In this document: one piece after another, positions 21,668 through 32,893 of the stretch
How positions within the stretch are numbered: position 1 is the first letter of the stretch
Layout: each line of letters opens with the position of its first letter
Source of the DNA: Sciurus carolinensis
Lineage: Eukaryota; Chordata; Mammalia; Rodentia; Sciuridae
Direction: 5' to 3'
Length of the DNA stretch: 64,000 bases
Assembly: GCF_902686445.1 (NCBI RefSeq)
Contig: NC_062214.1
Location: 59,307,177 to 59,371,176 of the forward strand
The notes under the pieces: model-generated
Seen by the model: only the letters and a program-made list of their open reading frames with translations
The model's database searches: none
What the model was told of the DNA's origin: nothing
Translations under genes and position numbers: made by a program

Positions 21668-21840
21668 AAGAAAACATAAAATATAATATTGGAGTAGAAC
21701 ATTTAAAATATTTTTTAAAGCAAGACACGAAAAACAGAAATCATTAAGAAAAATGTAAAATATAATATTGGAAGAATGGAGTACACATTTAAAGATTTTT
21801 AAAAAACATGTCATGAAAAACAAATCATTAAGAAAATGTT
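21668..21840 (+). repeat. Imperfect tandem duplication (two units of about 86 bp) in old L1
   Basis: Each unit contains AAAATATAATATTGGA, a CATTTAAA..TTTTTAAA stretch, a tGAAAAACA block and AATCATTAAGAAAA. The first runs about 21668-21753 and the second about 21754-21840. Differences between the units show that the duplication is old. Confidence 0.65.
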
Positions 21841-22559
21841 TATTTGACAACATAAAAAATTTAAAAATTCATAACTGACATTTGAAATGTAAAAATTCAA
21901 ATAACAGAGTTGGAGAGATATTTGAATAATTTATAAAAGATAAAGAGAATTTTTCTATTATGCAGAAACCTTATAAAAATCAAAGGAGGCAAACACTCTT
22001 ATCTCAAATTAGCTAGGTATTCATAGATGACAATATTAATGGACAACAGAATGAGAAAATTTTCTCTGTAGCCATGGAGATGGAAACTTAAACAATGGAT
22101 TTACTGTATTTGGGCAAAATTTCTAACCTTTAATAGTACACATTGTAAAAGTTGTAAAAAAATGGTAGTCTGTTTTGGGAAGTATAAATCAATTCAACAT
22201 TTTTGGACATTAATTGGAAAATAGCTATTAAAATTTAAAATATGTTTGCCTGTAGTAAAATAATTCCTCTTCTAACAATCTGTCTTCCAGACAAAAAAAA
22301 GCACAGATATATCAAGGCAAATACACGATGTTATTTTAAAATAACAAGAAATAAGAGCCAGGTGGCTTTATATAAATAGGATGTGTTTGAATATATTTTG
22401 TTGCATCAAAATAATAGCAAATTGATATAAAATTACACAGGTTCTGGGGATAGGAAGTGAACGTCATTGAGGGGGTCATTCTTTATCCTACTGTATATTG
22501 CATCCTGTATATTTTGAATATTAAGACTCTAAATTCTATTAAAATTCTCTGGAGAAAGT

Positions 22560-23560
22560 CGATTTGCTTTTAAACAGGAAATTGACTCAGTTTGGGTTTT
22601 GAGCTCAAGTCCAGGCCCTCACTCTGTGGGCTCTGGTTCTAATGGTAGTTTAGTTTTCAAAGCCTTTGCCGTGCTATTGGGATCTCCTCACTTGGGCCAG
22701 TGTGAGGTTTGGAGATAATTTGTCCTGTGGTTTGGCTCCTGGTGGTTTTGCTACGCTGCTTCAGGTCACCTCTACCCATGCACAGCTTGGGAGTGAGTCT
22801 AGGATTTCATATGTGGAGAATACTTTCGACAGCCCATCTCAATTCGTGATTGCTCCTACCCCTTGGGCTCCCAGGATCCTCTTTTCTTGGTCGTCCGGCT
22901 AGAAATTTGAGGTTCAACCATTCTGCACAATTCCACATTTATGTGAATAGGTTTGCCTGTGGCAAAGCAGTGAGATAAAAGAGAAAGAAAAATAAAGGGA
23001 TTCCTCCTACACTCTTCAGACCACAGAGGCCCACTGCTCTGGTCCAGGGGCAGAGTTTTGTCTTCTACAACTCCTGCAGCTGCTGTGAACCTGCAGGCTC
23101 ATGTCAGGGGCTGGCTTAGGGTGCAGCCAGCAGAGAGAAAGAGGGAAAACGGGGAGGAATACTGTCCGTCTTCTGTGACCCACAGGGATCCTGATTTTCA
23201 GTCTCTGGCAGAAAAAGATAGTATCTTCTGGAGATTTTTCCCATCAGTGTCTGCTGTGCAGTTCTGGGTTTCGGGCCACCCTGGAGTTAAAAAACATTAA
23301 ACCAGGAAACTCACTGCTGATTTGGTTGTTCTTCCTGTTCTTTTGATTTTCCTCGCCAGCATGCCTCCTATTATTTACTTTTTAGAATTCTCATATAGTT
23401 GCTTTATCTAGTTTGCGCAGATTTAGTTGTAATCAGTGGAAGATACAGAGCACTCTTCTTGTCCCATATTCTTCAGAGCCAGAAGCTCCAGGTAGCTTTG
23501 TAATGGTATAAATGACAGCCAGGCTGTAGTTTTAAATATTAAACTAAAAGACACCATCAG
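22560..23560 (-). other. Possible ancient L1-derived sequence, unassigned
   Basis: TTTTGTCTTCTACAACTCCTGCAGCTGC-like text, CCCACAGGGATCCTGATTTT and a CACTGCTGATTTGGTTG block look like an old L1 5' region in antisense, but I cannot confirm this. No coding frame has a recognisable domain. Confidence 0.25.
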
Positions 23561-23699
23561 TATTGACCATGGTGATTCCTTTTCTATCTGCAGAGAAAAC
23601 CTATATGGAATTTCCTTAGCCCAGGGGCAGATTATTGGTACTTTCTAAATGTCAGTATTTATACACCTTTGACGTCTGTAGAAGGTTCCTTTATTTTTC

Positions 23700-24002
23700 T
23701 GCATATGAAGAACTATTCCTCCTCATCATCATGGTATTTCTCCTCCTCTATTTTGTCTTCCTCCTCCTCCTCAGTTACCTGGTACTTTCTATATTTCAGG
23801 AATGGTGCCAAAGACTTGTCATACATTATATATCTATGAAGTAGCCTCATCAGTGTTGTCTTTGCAGATGTCCCAGACTTGGGCTTGTGCAATAATTTCT
23901 TCTCGTTCTCCTTCACCTTCTTCTTCTTCATGCTGACAGTCAAACCCATGACCTTGCATTTGCTAAGAAAGCACTCTACCACTGAGCTGTATCCCCAGCC
24001 CA
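23700..24002 (-). repeat. ID SINE head with long pyrimidine-rich tail, antisense
   Basis: The ID head is at about 23925-24002 (AAAGCACTCTACCACTGAGC, GTATCCCCAGCCC). To its left lies a CTC/CTT/CAT-rich tract (23714-23930) that probably derives from an A-rich tail. The acidic/basic low-complexity frame over it is not a gene. Confidence 0.65.
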
Positions 24003-24034
24003 ATAATGTCTTGCTTAGAAGCCTGCACTAGGTG

Positions 24035-24105
24035 TACTTAACTCTCCTGCATGTATCAGCACCTGGCCCAGTACTTGGTCCATAGTAGATGCTCAGTAAA
24101 TAAAG
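24035..24105 (+). repeat. L2 3'-end fragment
   Basis: CACCTGGCCCAGTACTTGG and CATAGTAGATGCTCAGTAAA match the L2 3' terminus. Confidence 0.65.
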
Positions 24106-24275
24106 ACAGGGAAGAAGGAGAGGGAAGGAGGAGGGATGGCAAAGGGGAGGAAATGTGGAATGAATTTAACAAAATCATACTATGTGTGTACATAAATGTA
24201 TCACAGGGAGTTCTACCTTTATGTATATGTGAAAAGCACCAATCAAAAATAAATAGATTAGTGAAAATAAATTTT
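24106..24275 (+). mobile_element. L1 3'-end fragment (polypurine plus tail)
   Basis: A GGGAAGAAGGAGAGGGAAGG purine run is followed by AAAATCATACTATGTGTG, CATAAATGTATCACAGGGAG and an A-rich end. This fits other sciurid L1 3' ends in the window. Confidence 0.5.
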
Positions 24276-24944
24276 AAAATATCCATTCAGTGAATGACTG
24301 AAGATTGCCCCCAGCTATTTAACTGGCTATTTGGGAAACACTTAGTAATAGGTACCTGCTTCTCTTTCCTAACTGCAGCTGGGAGAAGAGAGTCGTTCAC
24401 AGGAGCACTCCAGCTTCCCTACTCCTCTGCTCACTCAACACTCACACACAGACAGCTTTCTGGTGTCCAGGGGTACTGTGTGGAGGCAGATGAGACCCCA
24501 GACCCATTGAGCTTCATTCTAACATGTGAGAGATAGACAAGGAATCAATAATGAACAAATGAAGGAAAGAATTTCAGGTGGCGATAAGTGATAAATACAG
24601 AGAAATGAAAGATTTGTTTTTAGTCATGAAAGTTAAACTTGTTATTTGTCATCCTAGGTCCATATTGTCTCAGTGTTTGACCACCAAAAATTTAGGTAGA
24701 TTTCTCATGAGATTTTAGCATCAGTATGTGGGGTTGGTAAAAGTAGGTGAGAAGATAAAGACATTTGATTTTTTAAAAGATTCTTTATACATCTTTATTA
24801 GAGGTTAACATACTGGTTTGTTAGTTTTTTTTTTTTTTTTAAAGGAAAAAGAACCTTATGCAAAGTTGATGAAAAATACATTAAAAAATCTAACTGTCCT
24901 TTGTCTGAGGTCAGGGATTTTCCTCTTGGGTTTTCCATTGTGTT

Positions 24945-25012
24945 TTCCAAAACTAGAATAGTGCTTGGCACTCAACAAGTACTTAATATTTGTCAAAATG
25001 AATAAATGTATC
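24945..25012 (+). repeat. L2 3'-end fragment
   Basis: TAGTGCTTGGCACTCAACAA and GTCAAAATGAATAAATG match the extreme L2 3' end. Confidence 0.6.
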
Positions 25013-25264
25013 TGGGGAAGTTCCCCCCCCCACTCCATCTGATGTTAAGAATAACAAATATTTAAATAAAACCAACCCAAGTTGATTAGTATTCAGTTTG
25101 TATTTTAGATGGCTATTTGACTGACAGTGAAGTTTGAATTATCTGCATCTTGAAATAAGCAGGATTTGGGGGCTCTCAAATAAATGTTATTACATCTGTT
25201 CTGCATTGTGGGTTTCCCTGAATCAGATGCATTTACACATTGACATATTCACGGCTCGGCTCGT

Positions 25265-25385
25265 TTTGCACATGAGAGCTCTGTAGCACAGGGAGGTTAG
25301 GTTCCAGTCATACGGTGGGCTAGTGGAGGAGCTAGAATGTGGATCTCGGTTCAGCTCAGAACCTGTGTTCTTAACTGTAGTGTGG
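25265..25385 (-). repeat. MIR SINE fragment, antisense
   Basis: GCACAGGGAGGTTAGGTTCC, GTCATACGGTGGGCTAGTGG and AGAACCTGTGTTCTTAACTG fit MIR in reverse. Confidence 0.65.
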
Positions 25386-25409
25386 GAAGGCCAGGCGAGC
25401 ACAGGGTCC

Positions 25410-25490
25410 CTGGAACTGGCTTCTTGGGGTCAGAATCATAGCTCTGCTATGTGATCTTGGGCAAGTGGCTAGATTCTACCCACCTGATTA
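25410..25490 (+). repeat. MIR SINE fragment
   Basis: GGGTCAGAATCATAGCTCTG and CTATGTGATCTTGGGCAAGT fit the MIR core, followed by loss of similarity. Confidence 0.55.
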
Positions 25491-25865
25491 CCATCCCTCA
25501 CTCTCTCCCCACCATGATTTCCTTCTTCTCAAGTCCCCCTTCTTCCCTTCTACCTTCCTGTTGTCATGTTGTCTTTTTTTTTTTTTTTTCCTTTCTAGAT
25601 TCCACATACTTGCTAGAGCCTGGTTTACTGTATTTTACCACGTAATTATTGCAGATTGAATGCCAAAAATTTTGCAAAAGAGTGGAGTGTGCTCATTCTG
25701 TGAAGCTTTTATGTTTTTTTAAATTGTGCTGGTATTATGTAAAAAATCATTTATTACCAAACTGTCTTTGTTGCAAAGCTAGGATGCAGAGAATACTTGT
25801 GAATATACATTAATGCAGTGGCAACAATTATGTGGGGGAAATTTGGTACTTCCCTTAATGTAATT

Positions 25866-25948
25866 CTCTCCAGTTCCATATATTTTCTGCAAATGACATA
25901 ATTTTATTTTCTTTATATCAGAATAACACTCCACTGTGCATATATACC
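25866..25948 (-). mobile_element. L1 ORF2 3' region, antisense, left part
   Basis: CAAATGACATAATTTTATTT and CAGAATAACACTCCACTGTG match antisense L1 near the MEYY coding block. The element continues at 26314 after a SINE insertion. Confidence 0.75.
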
Positions 25949-26313
25949 TTTTTTTTTTTCAGTACCAGGTTTGGAACCCTGGGATGCTTAACCATTGGGT
26001 CACATCCCCAGTCCCTTTAAAAAAAAAAAAGAAAAAAATATATATATTTAGTTGTAGGTGGACACATTGCCTTTATTTTACTTATTTATATGTGGTGCTG
26101 AGGATCAAATTGTGTACCTTCCATTTGCCAGGCAAGCGCTCTACCACTGATCTATAACCTCAGCCCAAGTCCTTTTTATTTTTTATTTTGAGACAGGGTC
26201 TTGCTAAATTGCTTAGGGCTTCACTAAATTGCTGAGGCTGGTCTCAAACATGTAATCCTCCTGCCTTAGCCTCCAAAGTCACAGGGATTACAGGTGTGTA
26301 CCACCATACCCGA
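25949..26313 (-). repeat. B1-dID dimeric SINE, antisense, split by an ID
   Basis: The ID half with its tail is at 25949-26018 (CAGTACCAGGTTTGGAACCC) and the B1 half at 26169-26313 (GAGACAGGGTCTTGCTAAAT, CCTGCCTTAGCCTCC, GGGATTACAGGTGTGTACCA). It is inserted into an antisense L1 and is itself split by an ID SINE. Confidence 0.88.
26030..26166 (-). repeat. ID SINE nested in B1-dID, antisense
   Basis: TTTAGTTGTAGGTGGACACA, TGTGGTGCTGAGGATCAAAT, GGCAAGCGCTCTACCACTG and CTATAACCTCAGCCC form a complete antisense ID. AGTCCCTTTAA at 26010 and AGTCCTTTTTA at 26169 resemble an imperfect target-site duplication. Confidence 0.88.
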
Positions 26314-26520
26314 CTATACGCCTATTTTTTTTAACCATTCACCCATGGTCAGACACCAAGGCTGGTTCCATACCTTGTCTATTGTGAATTGTGCTGTGAC
26401 GAACTTGGGTATGCAGATATCTCTGCTTTTAGTTCCTTTGCATATATACTGAGGAGTGGTGTAACTGGATCCTCGGATGCCTCTGTTTTCAGCATTTTGA
26501 GGAATGGCCCAGGCTGCCCT
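26314..26520 (-). pseudogene. L1 ORF2 C-terminal remnant, antisense, right part
   Basis: The minus-strand frame retains a recognisable ORF2 C-terminal block (AQFTI..VWNQPWCL..EWLKK) but lacks most of the protein. It resumes the L1 interrupted at 25948. Similarity ends near 26520. CpG dinucleotides are unusually well kept for such a fragment. Confidence 0.8.
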
Positions 26521-27030
26521 TCTACTGCCGCGGTGACTCCCACTGCAGTTGGTGTCAACGCTTTCCACCCGCCTGGTTTCTTGGTTTGGGTCGTGTGTCA
26601 AGTTGGCAGCTAATTTTCTCAGAGTGCTTGGTTGGAATGGATCTCAGAGGCTGTGCCTACGGTCATAAAAACACACAGACCAGCTGAAATGGCCATCATC
26701 ACTCCTCGTGATGGCTATGGATCGCTGCGGCTTTATTGATCGGGCAGCAATCCCTGGCTCTCAACGAGAAACCCTACACTTAACCCACACAGACCAGTCC
26801 TGCTGGTTGCCCTCTTTTCTTTTGGCATTCTGACGAAGTCTGTGAAGCATCAGTGTTCCAGGGAGTATTTTAAAGTGACTGACTGTTATTGAATCTGTCT
26901 TGCTCCGTGAAGCACAGAGACGACCGACCCTGTCAACGCCCCTCCCACTTCGCCCACCCGCTCTGCACACCGTCCGCAGAATCGTCTCTCAGAAACGCCA
27001 GTCCGATGGTGATGCTCTGTGGGTCAGCAG
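26521..27030. other. CpG-enriched unassigned segment
   Basis: In a CpG-poor window this segment carries many CpG. The densest part, 26905-27005, has eleven in about 100 bases. It could be a small CpG-rich regulatory patch or a piece of a younger insertion. No TATA box or convincing coding frame was found. A 69-codon minus-strand frame (26761-26970) overlaps a plus-strand frame and neither is recognised. Confidence 0.35.
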
Positions 27031-27744
27031 TCTTTAGTGATGAGGAAGCTTTGTGGGTTGACAGCAGTGTTGATGATCATGATGGTGGGTGGTTAAATGG
27101 GTGGTCTGATTGTCACAACACATCACCTGTGCACCTAGAATTGGTGTGTGCAAATTACACTCCAAAAAATAAGATAAGAAGAAGCAGGAAAGGGCCTGAA
27201 CTCCTGTGCTGGGCATGCTGAGCTCTTCTCTGCCTGGCCCTGTCCGCAGCCGACCTTCCCATCCTCTTCCCTCCCTGCTGTTCCCCTATCCAGCACAGGA
27301 GCCACACCGCTTTCCCTGTCTGTGCCCTACCTGCCCCCTCCTGAGCCCAAACATTTGCATGTGCCCTTCTCTCTGCTGGGAGAGCTCTCTGTGACCCTTC
27401 TTGGAGAGGAAACTTCCCTCCCCTCCAAGGTCTGTATGTGCCAGGCTTAGCGGGGCACAGAGATACCTAAGACCCAGCTCAGCCTCTGGGGACAAACTGG
27501 AGCAGCCCCTCCCTCCCCTCACACATTGTCTTTGTCTCACTGAGTCTTCTTTATCTTTCCCTTCTGGCACAAGGAATCCTCAGAACAGAGCAAAAGGAGG
27601 GGAGGCATGAATATGTAGCAGGGCCTGGAAACAATCAGGCTGATGTGAATGAGACCCTAAGCCTCTGTGCCTTCTTCCAAGAAGTCTCCTGTCCTCCCAC
27701 CAACAAGCAAAAGCAGGAGATCAGAGCAGCTAGGAGTTTGCACT
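27031..27744. other. Unassigned sequence
   Basis: C-rich around 27220-27600. No gene is recognised. The 94-codon minus and 69-codon plus frames over the same bases are not supported. Confidence 0.45.
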
Positions 27745-27960
27745 CTGGAAACAGCTTGTCTAGGTTTCCAGTTTTAGTCTTCTAGCTGTGTGACCCTGGG
27801 CAAGTTACTTAACCTCTCTGTACCTTGGTTTTTTTTATCTGTAAGGTAGCGAGGACAAGAATATTTCTTGCCTCAAAGTGAATTAATATACGTAAAGTAC
27901 TAAAAACAGTATCCAGCTCATAAAAACATTTTGGAAGTATTGCTATTATTATTACCTGCC
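27745..27960 (+). repeat. MIR SINE
   Basis: TAGCTGTGTGACCCTGGGCA, AGTTACTTAACCTCTCTGTA, TCTGTAAGGTAGCGAGG and CAGTATCCAGCTCATAAAA are the MIR core in plus orientation. Confidence 0.85.
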
Positions 27961-28019
27961 ATTTAATATACAGGGATGAGTAAGAGTCAGACTAAAAAAA
28001 ACACTTGTTTTTTTTCCAA

Positions 28020-28400
28020 AGCAGACAAGTACAGATAATAAACAGGTGATTAAATAATGCCAACATGATACTGCATTGTGATAACTGTTATGAAATTCAC
28101 AAAGAGCAGAGTTTGCTCTGGAGTAATTAATTTGGGGGAGAAGAGAGACTTGGTTTGTGTGGCAGGGAGTGACCTTCAGGGAGGAGGGTTTATCTGGTGG
28201 AAAACCCAAGGGCTTAAAGGAACTGACTGTGGGAGTAGCCTTCCAGGAAGAGAGGACAGCAAGGGAGCAGCATTCAGGGTATCTGAAGAACAGAGCAGAG
28301 GGCGCAGCACTGTGGGATTGGTGGGCTTGGTTGTCAGAGTGATGCTGGTTCTGCTGAGAAGCTGGAATTTGGTTTCATTTAACTGCTCTGGAAGATGCTG
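28020..28400 (+). repeat. Ancient interspersed repeat, family not named (copy 1)
   Basis: TTGTGATAACTGTTATGAAA, GTGACCTTCAGGGAGGAGG, CTTCCAGGAAGAGAGGACAG and AGGGTATCTGAAGAACAG follow an order I associate with a common old mammalian repeat. It is probably related to 46900-47345. A 149-codon frame across it (28078-28527) has no domain and is not called. Confidence 0.35.
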
Positions 28401-29914
28401 CAGAGCCCTAAGCAGGACATTTAGTACTTTCAGTTTCTACCTGAAGCCAAACCAAGAGCACGGTCTTCCAGATTGTTCCCTAGGGGCTCTCCCATGGATC
28501 GTGTCTTGTCACTGCTTCTCGCAGTAGCCTTCCCTGTCCTCCCAGCCCACTTCTCTGTCCCTCAGTCCATGCAAACCTACCCATCTTGTGTCCATCCTCT
28601 CTGAATGATGGCCCAACTCCAAGCTGGGAGAAGATGTTTCCAGTCTATTCCAAAAGACTGAAGGTTCTTTATCAGGAAGTACCACAGAGGGAATGCAAGT
28701 ATGCAGAAGTGATTATTTCCAATATCAGTATTAAAGTCACCTTGCAAACCAGCTGGGGAAAATGTTGGGCAAAAGGACCATTCCCTGTGGCTCTCTCAGA
28801 TGTAGCCAGGCCTTTGTTGTGGCAGTCTCTTCCTTTGATCATGGTCTCAGTACTTTAAAGTGAATTTACCTTTGTCTTGCCCAGCCAAGAGCTTCCCTGA
28901 CATCCTGGGAATCTTGGTTTCCATGCACGTTGAGGGCTGCTGCAAGGGTCTTTAAATCAAGCCGGTCAGTGTCTATGAGATGATACACTCTCATTCGTCC
29001 TTTCCCCCAATCATTTAGCAACAGATCGCATGGACCTTCTGTTAGTTGACTTGAAAGGACTAACACTGAACAGATTCCTGAAAAGCCAGTAGATCATTGT
29101 AGAGACACGGCCAGCAACTTCAATTTGTTTCAAAGATAAATAAAAATCACTAGAGTGTGAAAAACAGAAGGTTCTCTGGTTCAGAAAGTTTGCCTTGAGA
29201 TGTAGAGAACCCTGACTTTGTTCCTTGACTTCACCCCTGACTTTCTTTGTAGCTTTAGACAAGTTACTTTAGTTCTTTGTGCTTCACTAGAGTTGATAAT
29301 TAAACTTCACAGTTACCACTGTGGTGGTTCTGCATGCGACAGTTATGTAAAATGCCCAAGAGTACACAATAGGTACTCTGCGCATTATAGGTCCATTCCT
29401 GGCTGAAAATTGAATGTCAAATGCTGTTACCCTTAGTTTAGTAGGGAGAAGATTTAATCGAAAGTCAAGGATCATTTTTCTATATAGTTTAAGCCCCCTG
29501 TACGGTTCCATCCTACCTTCTAGTATTGCTTCCATTCAACAATAGTCTTCCTTAGGTGGGATCCAGCGTGAAGGAAGCAGTTGGCTAGCGCAGGTAGTCT
29601 ATACTTTGGAGCAGAGCCCATGGAGGGGATTTTAATCCGAGGACAAATGGAACCAAGTGTAGCAATAGCAGAAGAAAAGTTTTTTCTAAAATGGTTCTGT
29701 AAGTTTGTGGTATTTCTACATAGTTAATAAAAAGATGCTTGGGCTACTCCTGGTTGGACTGTCGCTCAGCATTGAGCCTTCTGAGACTGGTGGTGTCTCT
29801 GTGGGACTCAGTTTGATCTGAGGACCAAGCACAGTGCAGGTGAGCTCAGAGCCAGTGTCTTGATCTAGGGGTGGGGCATAGGTTTTCCTATTCTGAGGTT
29901 CCTGGAAGAGATGC
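28401..29914. other. Unassigned sequence
   Basis: No recognised gene. A weak MIR-like fragment may lie around 29210-29300 (GCTTTAGACAAGTTACTTTA). Nothing else to report. Confidence 0.45.
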
Positions 29915-30312
29915 TGTATCTATCTGTTTTACACCAATAGAATGAAATACCCAGGACTGGGCAACTTAAAAGAAGAGAGGTTTCTTTTAGTTCTGGAGCA
30001 AGGTTGAGAAGTTGAACCTGATGATGACCTTCTGGCTGGTAGAGTCCCAAGGTGGAACTGAGCATTAATCACATGGCCAGAGACAGGGAGCATGTTTGTG
30101 ATCTCTTCTGTTCTGTCTCTTTTTATAAAGCCACCAAGTATTCAATCATGGGAATTCTATCCTGTGTCTGCAACTAATCCTAATCACCTTCCCAAGACTC
30201 CCACCTCAAAACCTTATAGCTGGATGAAGTTTCCTCCATCTCAGTACCTCATAATGGGGATTAGATTCAGCACATTAGCCCTTGGGGACACCCCAATCAT
30301 ATCCAAACCACA
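29915..30312 (-). repeat. ERVL-MaLR LTR (MLT1/MST-like), antisense
   Basis: Minus-strand order starts TGTGGTTTGGATATGATTGG, then AATCCCCATTATGAGGTACT, TTTATAAAAAGAGACAGAAC and AACTAAAAGAAACCTCTCTT, and ends near GGTATTTCATTCTATTGGTG. Solo LTR, distinct from the 15820/19095/48301 subfamily. Confidence 0.75.
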
Positions 30313-31984
30313 GAGGATCCTAAGGTGAGATGGCTCACCATGCCAGGAAGTTCTCAAGGAGCTTGGGTGTGTGGCATCCTCTGTCACTGGAGGGGAGCAC
30401 ATATATGATGATGGGTGAATATTTAGTATCCTCTTCTCACATAGATGAAGCAAGTCTGAAAGAGTAACTTTCTAGCAAATATCTGTCATATTGAGTTGGA
30501 GGTGGTCTGCTTCCCCGTCTCACTTTCCCCCAATAATAAAATAAAAATAAAAATTTCATAACACTGATGTGTCACAAGCTGATTACTTAGGTGTTTTAAG
30601 GGAAAGTAAAGGAAAGAGGGCAAACATTTCCCAATAAGTGCTGACATTCTATTTGCATGATCTGATTTGCTTCTCAGCTTATCCTTGGGTTGAAAATGGT
30701 CTTTATCTCCCCCTGATAGAAGAATTTAAGGTGAAGAAAATTTAAGCCATTTTCCAGATTTTGTGGTTAGTAAGAGAGGTCAGATTTCAAAACTTCTTCT
30801 ATCTGACCCCAAAACCCATGAACTTCCCTTCACTGAATTTCTCTTCTACTGATGATGGCTATTTTGGCAAATTACTTACAAGTTGCAAGGGTTTTAGGGA
30901 GGCTAAGGAGGTTGTATCCCACGTTCTGTTCTAGATACTGGCCTACAGAGATGAGTGAGACATATGTTCTTCAAGACTTTCTCATGTGTTGAATTGACAA
31001 TACTGTGAATGTCAAGAGTTCTAGGCAGTTCATAGAAGATGAAAGTGGACAAAGTATCTGAATAATACTAACAATTAAATAACAATTAAGTAACTCCTGA
31101 CAATATTGCAGTTATTTGTTTCTTTTTGACCTGAGGCAATTATTTAGGGTGTTAAGTAAGTTGTGAAAATAAGACATGTAGAAATGATGAGCAGATGAAA
31201 ATGTCAACATTTTCAAAGGACAGGAGGAAAATTCAATTTATGTTTCATTCTGTCCTTGGCAAATAGTCAGTTCCCTCCCTCTCAGTTTTCCTGTTAATCA
31301 CGAGTGAATGTGGATCAGGCTTGTTTACTTCTTTGATCTGTTTGTTCGTTGACATTCACATGGCTCTGGGACTGGGGTTTTCATTTCCTGTGTCATCTTG
31401 ATGAATGTCTGGGCAATTACATAGCAAAATGTGAAGTTCAATAAAACCGATTCAACAGTGGAACTTAGGTTGGGGGAAGGCTCGATGATATCTTACAAGC
31501 AAGGAAATAAACTAGACTGGAATCTACCATGTCATGTGAACAGGTTGGGGAGAATATACTACAAGTTTCATTTTATGAAAAGTCATAGATCTGAAACTGG
31601 ATATTAAAACTGAATATAAGTGAGGTGGGAAGTGGAGATCTCAAGCAGTTGTTCAGTTGTTCCTAGCTAAGCCACTTTTCATGAAGTGTCTATGTAATTA
31701 AGGCAAAAGTATTTTCTGGTTAATTGGTCAATCCCTGATTCTCCACTGGATATTTCAATAGTGCATAATAGGAACTCAAATGACAGCATCCAGGGAATCC
31801 AAGTGAAGATCGACTTTCCCCATAATTATCTGGATAATTTATTCCTAATTTGCATGTAATCTGGGTTATACAGTGATCATCATCATCATAATTACTTTTT
31901 GCTAGCTGTCAACCCAAAGGCTACCTCACTGGGGATGTCTTTTAGATCTCAGAGTAAGTCCCTGTGTTAATTACTCCAAATGAT
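30313..31984. other. Unassigned sequence
   Basis: AT-rich, repeat-poor. There are A-rich bits at 30535-30560. No gene or named repeat recognised. Confidence 0.5.
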
Positions 31985-32130
31985 GCCTTCTCCTTTGCTT
32001 GTATAGGATTATCTATTTGCCATGTCTGTCTCTTCCTTGAATATGTGACCCATGAGAATGTGACCTGTGGTGAGTCTCTGCAGCTTTATTACAGTGCCTG
32101 GTACATGACAGATGCCTCAAAGAGGCTATG
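31985..32130 (+). repeat. L2 3'-end fragment
   Basis: CCATGTCTGTCTCTTCCTTG and TACAGTGCCTGGTACATGAC follow the L2 3' end with an internal variation. Confidence 0.55.
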
Positions 32131-32893
32131 AGCATGAAGAAGTAATGCAAATTTTAGACCCTGGGTACACAGATGAAAAAAATCCTCTGTAATGATTTCC
32201 AAACTTGACACTTCTATATACATCTATGTGCACAGGAGCTCAGTTTATGGTTAACTAATATCCAGCAGAATCATGGATTTATTTTCCCTTGTGAATGGCA
32301 GTTTTAAAGGTGATAGGGAAAAGAAAATTTAAAGTCCTTACAATGAAAGACCCAAACAAGTGCTCCTGACCTTTGCCATGAAAACAGACACTTGAAATTG
32401 TATCCTCCAGGTACGATTTGCTGCTAACCCATCTCAGATGTCCTTAAGGGCAGTGGCGAGACAACCACAGCGAGGCCTCCAGTGGAGTGTGGATGGGTGC
32501 TCAGAATAACCAGAGCTGATTGGCTTCCAGGGAAATTGAGTTCATGAATTTGACCTGAGTAGTACCAGCAGACAATTATCACTGGAACTATATTAAGATC
32601 TATAATCTTATGGCAGAAACTGGAAATAGAAACTTTTGGATTTTGAATTTTTGGGCTATCCTTTATTCAGTTATTTATGCACGTATGCATTTAACAAGTA
32701 TTAGTTGAGCAATTGCTATGTGCCAGCCACAATGCAAAGCTTGAATTTAGTGCAGGGTCTGAAGCAAAGCTGGTGGTCAGTCACAACAATGGGTAGTTGA
32801 TGGTCATCTGTCAGGCCTTGAGAGGTTTCTGAAGAAGAGAGCAACATTCCCTGCTGGATCTGATGCTGTCTTTAAATTAATCACAGGAAAACC
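32131..32893. other. Unassigned sequence with possible MIR fragment
   Basis: GAGCAATTGCTATGTGCCAG at 32707 suggests a short antisense MIR piece. The remainder is not recognised. Confidence 0.4.

Larger units (their letters stand above)
20235..22550 (+). mobile_element. Ancient L1 (L1M/HAL1-like), degraded
   Basis: Long A-rich plus-strand sequence. CCATTTATATGAAATTTCTAG near 21450 and a 3'-end-like GATGAAAATTTTGGGGATG..ATATCTCAATAAAGGTC near 21550-21645 fit old L1M 3' regions. More A-rich L1/HAL1-like sequence follows to about 22550. No open frame remains. It is interrupted by an ID (20488-20580) and a Tigger element (21021-21335). Whether one or two old elements are present is not resolved. 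Confidence 0.5.

Noticed and set aside
23713..24003. Lys/Glu-rich 96-codon minus-strand frame
   Set aside because: Translation of a SINE and its pyrimidine-rich tail. The acidic C-terminal run is repeat-derived.
28078..28527. 149-codon plus-strand frame
   Set aside because: It overlaps a probable old interspersed repeat and has no recognisable domain. Length alone is not enough.
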